A DNA stretch of 64,000 nucleotides from Sulfurivermis sp040755915 (GTDB lineage Bacteria; Pseudomonadota; Gammaproteobacteria; Thiohalomonadales; Thiohalomonadaceae). Of this stretch, positions 59,901 to 64,000 are shown piece by piece. Positions within the stretch are counted from its first letter, which is position 1, and each line of letters opens with the position of its first letter. The stretch spans positions 9,309-73,308 of the forward strand of contig JBFLWM010000019.1 of the NCBI GenBank assembly GCA_040755915.1, in the 5' to 3' direction. The notes beneath the pieces were generated by a model, which was given only the letters and a program-made list of their open reading frames with translations, was not told the DNA's origin and searched no databases. A program made the position numbers and the translations under genes.

Positions 59901-60584
59901 CGCACTGCTCAGCGTCACGGTAATCGAGGCCGTGTCGCCCTGATCGACGGATATCGCCGCCGGCACCGATATCGCCGGACCGCTGGTATTGCCGTCATTG
60001 GTGGTGTTGTCCGAGGTGCCGCCCGAGGCGCCAGCAGCATGGGTCCAGTCGCCGATGCCGTCCGGCTCGCGCGCCACATCGAAGGTATTGTCCATGGCCT
60101 CGTTGGCCGTGGTGTCGTAGAAATAACTGCACGCCGTCAGGTAGCTGCTGTCGCTGCTCCAGTTGGCGACCGATACATAGTCGATGATGTCGCCGCTGGC
60201 ATCGGTCAACAGGGCATCCATGCCTCCGGCGATATCGTAATAGGTGTACGGAATGTCGTTTTCATCCAGCAACATCCAGGGCAGGTTCTTGCTGGCCTGG
60301 CTGATCGAGGCAGTCATGCAGGAGCCGCCATTGCGACACACCCGCACGTTCCAGGAATTGTATTCGGCAGAGGTAATGGAGCTGTCGAGACGTTTGATCT
60401 CGGTAAATGCATCCGTATTGCCGCCCTGGCTCTGGCGGAATATTTCGTTGATGACCGCCCGGCCCATATAGGGCGAGCATCCGGCCTCTGCCGTCTGTGC
60501 AGCCAACACAGTCAACACCAGCAAAGCCGCCAGTGCCAAACTGCGCAGCGTCAGCGAAAAGTGAGCGGGCATGTATTGCATCAT
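56928..60584 (-). CDS. MshQ-like giant secreted protein of the MSHA pilus locus
   Basis: This 1218-residue exported protein has a signal peptide (about 1-34). An N-terminal domain (about 36-180, RAVINEIFRQSQGGNTDAFTEI) looks like a lamin-tail/nuclease-associated fold. A Calx-beta-like module (about 200-300) and a LamG/concanavalin-like domain (about 345-545, YGNFDGNNDYIALSGFPNLT) follow. A long Cys- and Ala-rich C-terminal region (about 570-1218) is of the DUF6701/MshQ type. MshQ proteins are thought to sit on the MSHA pilus or cell surface. Its position at the end of the minor-pilin operon agrees. The N-terminal modules appear additional to typical MshQ. Confidence 0.85.
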   Translation of the reverse strand: MMQYMPAHFSLTLRSLALAALLVLTVLAAQTAEAGCSPYMGRAVINEIFRQSQGGNTDAFTEIKRLDSSITSAEYNSWNVRVCRNGGSCMTASISQASKNLPWMLLDENDIPYTYYDIAGGMDALLTDASGDIIDYVSVANWSSDSSYLTACSYFYDTTANEAMDNTFDVAREPDGIGDWTHAAGASGGTSDNTTNDGNTSGPAISVPAAISVDQGDTASITVTLSSAAPSGGVTVTFQLRDGTAYAGTDYTTPATLSVYFPRWSTTRTIDISTLLTENSSDTVFYLLLTGSDRGYITNQMTTVTIRSPLLARYYMEELAWNGSAGEVEDSAAYGYDGTAFNGLTTAVTTPAIAGDPGTCRYGNFDGNNDYIALSGFPNLTGDFTIMAWIRPNSHPGGQQDWRIFADDQNNSGGYALSLHDGGVGRLRFFSRGVSPVSLDSAAVVSANTWSHVAIVHDAATDRRYIYHNGVQVAVDGGWGGYSGSWGTDSGVATIGGEADGTAEASARWRFDGLIDEVRAYSKSLTAAQIAQLMNTTHPCTAVATPLHHIRVQHASGSGVTCNATELTVIACADDTCATPYTDGVSGNLTATGTPAVNWPAGSTFAIPLGSSSVTVPVQVTQAGTVVFGTNNVTPVPTDTAAVCNFGTPDCTFTAADAGLLFTVPDHAAETTQTFTVSAVKKDDNSLACVPAFASRTDVPVTFACAYSNPVSGYVPVRMGQGGTGTPLAADANSVCSAGGQTLALDFDASGVAQDVRLIYADVGALNLTATFSGAAGSSEENLVMTGSDSFVVRPYDFALSSISCADGTANPAAADAGGAAFCRAGQSFNATVTARNALGTTTRNYGQESTAEGVKLTANLVAGLGLASNPGLGNATAFGAFSNGVASGTTFNWPEVGIITLTPSVGDGDYLGAGDTAGTVTGNVGRFYPASFAVSHNPVVACGGAFTYAGLSGSKVGQPFSVTGTITARNVAGATTANYAGAFAKLGTGDVTAVPMQGAAAAAGVLTWNVDSLTFAAGVGAMTATARYAFSAEGGPQAMHLRVMADDGEASGEENDSGKAVEYRLGRLRLQNAYGAELANIAVPMQAEYYDAAGYYRLNDADNCTALTLAGHLELRNPQTDSGNWQSGDTTMTVGGGSTAALPINSPLVSGDAGLVFTAPGAGNTGYVDIRTSLATAHPWLGHAWNCDATAPSEACGRVSFGLYQGSPRQIFLRERY

Positions 60585-60630
60585 TGCTCCCTAGGCCACC
60601 GCAGTGGCATTGCGTTCCTGACCGGACGGA

Positions 60631-60996
60631 TCATTGCCGGTAAATTATCGTCGTGTTCTGCGCCGGCGCAGCGTCATCCTCCGGCGTAACCGGTGCGGCA
60701 ACCCCGGCAGGTTCACTTGCAGCCGGCACCTGCGGCCCCGGCTGCGGCACGACAGCCTCGCGTACATCTGCCGGCACGGAACTACCGCCATGCTGCGCAT
60801 ACCAGTAGCCCGCGCCCGCCGCCGCCGCACCGGCCGCCGCCAGCAGCAGCCACGGCCAGAAGGATCGGCGTGGTGCCGGCCGCGGCGCGGGCACCAGTTC
60901 CAGGCGCGCCAGGAGCGCCGCCAGCCGCGCCTCGTCCGGCCCGGCCAGCCCTGCGACTGCCTGTGTTATCGCCTTTTCCAGTTGCCCGGTGTCCAT
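60631..60996 (-). CDS. Single-pass membrane protein paired with an ECF sigma factor
   Basis: This 121-residue protein has a cytoplasmic start (MDTGQLEKAITQAVAGLAGPDE), one transmembrane helix (about 44-67, FWPWLLLAAAGAAAAGAGYWYA) and a Pro-rich periplasmic tail. Size, topology and its place 9 bases after an ECF sigma gene suggest an anti-sigma factor. It lacks a zinc-finger HxxxCxxC motif, so this is inferred from context. It lies between the sigma gene and mshQ. Confidence 0.65.
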   Translation of the reverse strand: MDTGQLEKAITQAVAGLAGPDEARLAALLARLELVPAPRPAPRRSFWPWLLLAAAGAAAAGAGYWYAQHGGSSVPADVREAVVPQPGPQVPAASEPAGVAAPVTPEDDAAPAQNTTIIYRQ

Positions 60997-61005
60997 CGTG
61001 CGCCC

Positions 61006-61518
61006 TTATGGCTCCAGTTGTGCCCGCAGCTTGTGCAAGGCCGCTGCGGCCTGTCTGCGGACCGTCCCCTCCGGCAACCCGAGCGCTGCGGCTATCTCGG
61101 CATGGGTCAGTCCTATCCAATAACGCATGAGCAGCAGATTTTGTTCATCGCCATGCAGGGTCTGCATGGCCTTGAGCACGTCACGCTCTCCGGCAGGGTC
61201 AGAGGTGGAATCCGGCACCATCGTCAAAACCTCGGGGTCGAGGTTGACCGGCCGGTGCTGTGCACGGCGGTGCAGGTCGATGCGCAGGTTGAGGGCGATG
61301 CGGTAGAGCAGGGGCAAAGGTGCCGCCGGATTCTTGCAGACCACCTGGATGAAGCGGAGAAAGGATTCGCTCAGCAGGTCATGGGCGGTATCGGCATCAC
61401 AGCCGCGAGCCACAAAAAACCGCCACAACCTTGGTGCCTCCCGGATGTAGAAAGCGCGAAAGGCCTTTTGATCAGCCTGTGTGCAATACCTCCGGATCAG
61501 CTCGGCCGCGTCGCCCAT
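61006..61518 (-). CDS. ECF-type RNA polymerase sigma factor
   Basis: This 170-residue sigma factor has region 2 (about 18-80, FRAFYIREAPRLWRFFVARG, DLLSESFLRFIQVV) and region 4 (about 115-165). Region 4 has the helix-turn-helix LMRYWIGLTHAEIAAALGLP. The start is the ATG at 61518; a GTG at 61521 overlapping the mshP stop is the alternative. ECF sigmas are normally held by a membrane anti-sigma, here probably the next gene. Finding one inside an MSHA operon is unusual. Confidence 0.85.
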   Translation of the reverse strand: MGDAAELIRRYCTQADQKAFRAFYIREAPRLWRFFVARGCDADTAHDLLSESFLRFIQVVCKNPAAPLPLLYRIALNLRIDLHRRAQHRPVNLDPEVLTMVPDSTSDPAGERDVLKAMQTLHGDEQNLLLMRYWIGLTHAEIAAALGLPEGTVRRQAAAALHKLRAQLEP

Positions 61519-61520
61519 CA

Positions 61521-61940
61521 CTACGGCGCATCGGTTACCGTGGCGGTGAAGCTGCGGGCCGCATAGCCGGGCTGACCGAAGGCGGGACTGATGGACTGGG
61601 CCGAAGCGGTGATCTCATAGACACGATAGGTCACGGCACCTTCCTGGTGGCTGCTCGAGGTGCAGCTGACCGCCACCAGAAAGCCGTGCAGGTCGCCGCC
61701 ATTCAGCGTCGTGGCCGCGGGGCACGCACCTGCCGCCGTAGCGGCGGCAATGCCCCAGTCCACGCCGCTGCGCGCCGCGTGATAGGCCCGTGCACCCTGC
61801 AGTGCCTGCACCGTGGTGAACTGCTGGGTACCGCTGATGCTGACCATATAGGCCCCCAGGGCGCCCAGCACGACGAGCAGGAACAGCGCGCTCACCAGGG
61901 AGAAACCGGCCTGCTGCTTTTTGTGCCGCATCATGCTCAT
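61521..61940 (-). CDS. mshP: MshP-like pilus biogenesis protein
   Basis: This 139-residue protein has an N-terminal prepilin-like helix (QQAGFSLVSALFLLVVLGALGAYMVS). Its body resembles MshP/PilX-type minor components (TTVQALQGARAYHAARSGVDWGIAAA, ending RSFTATVTDAP). It overlaps mshO by 4 bases. Confidence 0.82.
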   Translation of the reverse strand: MSMMRHKKQQAGFSLVSALFLLVVLGALGAYMVSISGTQQFTTVQALQGARAYHAARSGVDWGIAAATAAGACPAATTLNGGDLHGFLVAVSCTSSSHQEGAVTYRVYEITASAQSISPAFGQPGYAARSFTATVTDAP

Positions 61941-62758
61941 GGCAGGTTATCCACGTGGACCTGATGCAACAGACGGATGGATTCGCCGCTGTCGGTCAGC
62001 GTCATCGCCAGGGTTACCAGACCGGCGCGGGTCGGCGTGCCGGCACTGTAGGTAAAGGTGCAGCCCCCCAGACGGCTGGCCACCGGCGCGCCGGTCCCGG
62101 CGGCACCGCCTATGGCATGCACGCCATAGCGATTCAGTGCTGTGCCTTCACAGCGATAACTGATGACGCCATCCACCAGAAATATGCGCTGACGCGGCGA
62201 TTCGTAGGCGAACTGGTGGCTGATGCCATCGAGGGTAATGGTCTGCTCACCCGCCGTAGGCGCGGCATCGTCGTTGGCAATGGTGATGTCACTGGCCGAA
62301 GTGATGACGGCATCCCAGCTGTAGGCGTCGGCCCCGGCAATGCCGAGGTTGTAGACAACCAGATGATGGCCGGAGAGCGTGCCCACCGGCAGGTGCTGGC
62401 CGAACACATTGAAACTGTTGTCGGGCGCACTGAAACTCAGCACCTTGGCCGGCGCACCGGGCGGCGAGGTGCGATAACGCGCACCCTGCACGGTATTGAT
62501 CATGTCGATGCGCGTCCCGCCGGTCACCACGATGCTGTTGGGCAGGGCGCGCCTGATATCGCGCGCCATCAGACGCAGGGCCGACTCGGCCGCATCCACC
62601 AGCTCGGCACGGCGCGACAGATCCATATAGCCTTCCACCGGCTGGCGGATGAACACGCCGACTATGGCCGCGATGATCCCGGTGATCACGATGACCATGA
62701 TCAGTTCGATCAGGGTGAAACCACGGTGCAGGCGTGAGTTCATCTGCATGGTCATCAA
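61937..62758 (-). CDS. mshO: MshO-like minor pilin
   Basis: This 273-residue type IV prepilin has the class III signal HRGFTLIELIMVIVITGIIA (cleavage before Phe). A large C-terminal domain contains the MshO/PilW pattern DAAESALRLMARDIRRALPN and a likely disulfide pair. Minor pilins of this type prime pilus assembly. It overlaps both neighbours by 4 bases. Confidence 0.85.
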   Translation of the reverse strand: MMTMQMNSRLHRGFTLIELIMVIVITGIIAAIVGVFIRQPVEGYMDLSRRAELVDAAESALRLMARDIRRALPNSIVVTGGTRIDMINTVQGARYRTSPPGAPAKVLSFSAPDNSFNVFGQHLPVGTLSGHHLVVYNLGIAGADAYSWDAVITSASDITIANDDAAPTAGEQTITLDGISHQFAYESPRQRIFLVDGVISYRCEGTALNRYGVHAIGGAAGTGAPVASRLGGCTFTYSAGTPTRAGLVTLAMTLTDSGESIRLLHQVHVDNLP

Positions 62759-63186
62759 TAATTGGCGCGGTAGCCGGTTATGGTCATGTTCACGAGGGTG
62801 CTGTGGGTCACCGTCACGTCCACCCGCTTGACATTGACACCATCCAGCGCCGTATCGGCAATGGCTACGGTCACGGCATAGTCACCCAGACCGGCGATGG
62901 CATTGCCAAACTGGTCACGCACCACCGTATCCGGCAGTCCCGTGTAGTCATCGACGTCATCGAACTGGTCGCGCGAGCCGGTACCCGGCCCGGCGGCATA
63001 ACTCTTGGTCAGGATCTCTTCCAGATAGGCCTCGGCGATGGCGACCGCCTGGTGCTGGATCATCGGGTCGGCGCTGTGCCGCGTGGTGATTTCCATCACC
63101 TTGAGGATGCCCACCACGGCGATGCCGATGATCACCATGCTGATCACCAGTTCGATGAGGGTGAGGCCGCGCTGCCGCATCATCAT
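62755..63186 (-). CDS. mshD: MshD-like minor pilin
   Basis: This 143-residue prepilin has the signal RQRGLTLIELVISMVIIGIA and a pilin-like C-terminal domain with IAEAYLEEILTKSYA. Three ATG codons occur in a row; the outermost (63186) has a GGAG site 5 bases upstream. It overlaps mshC by 4 bases. Confidence 0.85.
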   Translation of the reverse strand: MMMRQRGLTLIELVISMVIIGIAVVGILKVMEITTRHSADPMIQHQAVAIAEAYLEEILTKSYAAGPGTGSRDQFDDVDDYTGLPDTVVRDQFGNAIAGLGDYAVTVAIADTALDGVNVKRVDVTVTHSTLVNMTITGYRANY

Positions 63187-63677
63187 TGCCTCTCCACGTA
63201 GCCGGTGGCGGCATAAACCCGGAAGCTCAGCGGGCTGGTGCCGGTCACGGTCACGGTCCTGTCGGCAGAGGCAAGGCCGGAGGCGAGGAAGGTCAGGGTA
63301 CCGGTTCCCGCCGTGACGCTGACGTCGCTCGGCGCGTTGTAGGGGGGCTGCTTGCCCGGCAGTGAGATGGTCTGCCAGTTGGCCGTGTTGCAGTAGGTAG
63401 TGGGTTGTTGCAGGGAGAAGCTGTTGGCGTTGATGGTGATGCGCACATCGCAGTTGGAGGCGACGGCCAGCTTTTGCGCATAGCGCGTGGCCTGCAACAA
63501 CTCGTCGAACCAGCCGCGCTGTTCGAAATCCGTGCGATTGAACCACATCGGCAGTGCCGTCACCGACAGCACACCGAGAATGACGATTACCACCACCAGC
63601 TCAGTGAGAGTGAACGCCTTTTGCGTTGAATATAGTCGTCTTAACACTAGCGTCGATATACGGACAGTTAGACGCAT
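63183..63677 (-). CDS. mshC: MshC/GspH-type minor pilin
   Basis: This 164-residue prepilin has the helix STQKAFTLTELVVVIVILG and the GspH/FimT-like body (RYAQKLAVASNCDVRITINANS, SPLSFRVYAATGYVERQ). The residue before the mature Phe is Ala instead of the usual Gly. The long leader (MRLTVRISTLVLRRLYSTQ) is atypical, so the true start could be later. It follows a 14-bp hairpin downstream of the pilin fragment. Confidence 0.82.
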   Translation of the reverse strand: MRLTVRISTLVLRRLYSTQKAFTLTELVVVIVILGVLSVTALPMWFNRTDFEQRGWFDELLQATRYAQKLAVASNCDVRITINANSFSLQQPTTYCNTANWQTISLPGKQPPYNAPSDVSVTAGTGTLTFLASGLASADRTVTVTGTSPLSFRVYAATGYVERQ

Positions 63678-63701
63678 TACGATATCAGTTTCACAATACA
63701 G

Positions 63702-63734
63702 AAAGGGCGGGAAAAACGAGTTTTCCCGCCCTTT
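63702..63734 (-). terminator. 14-bp hairpin after the pilin fragment
   Basis: AAAGGGCGGGAAAA pairs perfectly with TTTTCCCGCCCTTT around a 5-base loop. It lies 43 bases after the pilin stop on the minus strand, so it may limit read-through from a highly expressed pilin gene into mshC. Confidence 0.75.
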
Positions 63735-63776
63735 GTCTGTTTATCACGATATCAGCTTATGCTGAGCTTTATGATG

Positions 63777-63873
63777 TTAGTTGGCAGCACCAATTGCACT
63801 AAAAGTTGCCGTGTACGCCGGTGAAGTAGAACCCTCATCTATCTGCAGCGTACAGGTAACGGCTGTTCCATTA
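63777..63873 (-). pseudogene. mshA: C-terminal remnant of an MSHA-type pilin, cut by an insertion sequence
   Basis: The minus strand encodes an intact pilin tail NGTAVTCTLQIDEGSTSP then AYTATFSAIGAAN and a TAA stop at 63777-63779. The single Cys and Thr/Ala-rich ending fit MSHA major pilin C-termini, and its position at the head of mshC-D-O-P-Q is where mshA stands. The frame changes to insertion-sequence DNA near 63874 and meets a stop at 63918. The 5' part, if present, lies beyond the window. Confidence 0.7.
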
Positions 63874-64000
63874 GGGCTCTGTTGAATTTCAAGTGGGTTG
63901 CCGGGCATGAGGGTTGATCACTGCGAAGTCGAGCTTGCCGGCGATCAGGAAGATGACGGTTCTGATAGTGGTGAAGCGGGTGAAGCCGCGAGCGCGGCGC
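63874..64000 (-). mobile_element. Insertion sequence, 3' end with transposase C-terminus (partial)
   Basis: The minus strand from 64000 to the stop at 63889 encodes RRARGFTRFTTIRTVIFLIA then GKLDFAVINPHARQPT. This is a typical transposase tail of the type I associate with ISL3-like elements; the family is a guess. The outer end begins about 63874 with GGGCTCTGTTGAA, which looks like a terminal inverted repeat. The rest lies outside the window, so the opposite end and target duplication cannot be seen. Confidence 0.75.

Overview
The window is a GC-rich bacterial chromosome segment, most likely from a gammaproteobacterium. This rests on gene content: PriA, Rep, ComM, UbiK, GlnK-Amt, QmcA, a YqgE-RuvX-PyrR-PyrB-PyrC' string and an MSHA-type pilus locus. 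An affiliation near Chromatiales-like lineages is a guess. Most of the window is housekeeping sequence with densely packed genes in both orientations. No tRNA, rRNA or CRISPR array was seen.

Layout. 1-15.9 kb: the start of metH (minus), a degenerate M48-like membrane protein, a ZnuA-like protein, a PAS-GAF-HD-GYP sensor, an SMR-NfeD-QmcA run, a DHH phosphoesterase with a TtcA-like enzyme, an LpxL-like acyltransferase and fructosamine kinase pair, an AT-rich foreign-looking glycosyltransferase, a PPOX-fold protein and an HDOD protein. 15.9-16.3 kb is an AT-rich spacer with three perfect DnaA boxes and one near-match. 16.3-24.5 kb: priA, a RelBE-type toxin-antitoxin pair, argS with a SPOR protein, and a chemoreceptor. 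24.5-34 kb: speA/speE, the fetAB iron exporter genes, a CDGSH protein, a porin-glnK-amt nitrogen operon behind a near-consensus sigma-54 promoter, ubiK and comM.

34-38.6 kb is an accessory signalling cluster. It encodes an unknown protein, an MglA-like small GTPase, an ABC-ATPase fused to a tyrosine/dual-specificity phosphatase, two Roadblock/LC7 proteins and a ferredoxin-truncated globin-zinc ribbon fusion. A perfect CRP-type site and a run of hairpins lie upstream. 38.9-45 kb holds rep, a membrane protein, a frameshifted sensor kinase and a lipoprotein. 45.1-48.2 kb is a second accessory cassette: two DUF2589-like proteins flanking a third, unknown protein, a winged-helix protein, and a protein with a His/Cys pattern like caspase/CHAT proteases.

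48.3-56.8 kb: a PagL-like outer-membrane protein, gshB, an ApbE-like lipoprotein, a TonB protein, and yqgE-ruvX-pyrR-pyrB-pyrC' with a PyrK-like reductase. Three distinct inverted-repeat elements sit in the gaps here. 56.9-64 kb is an MSHA-type pilus locus on the minus strand, transcribed A-fragment, C, D, O, P, (ECF sigma factor, membrane protein), Q. The pilin gene at its head is cut by an insertion sequence that runs off the window.

The best candidates for undescribed biology are the GTPase/Roadblock/ABC-phosphatase/globin cluster and the DUF2589/caspase-like cassette. The ECF sigma pair inside the pilus operon and the DnaA-box cluster upstream of priA come next. All functional statements are read from sequence patterns by eye; no database search was run.
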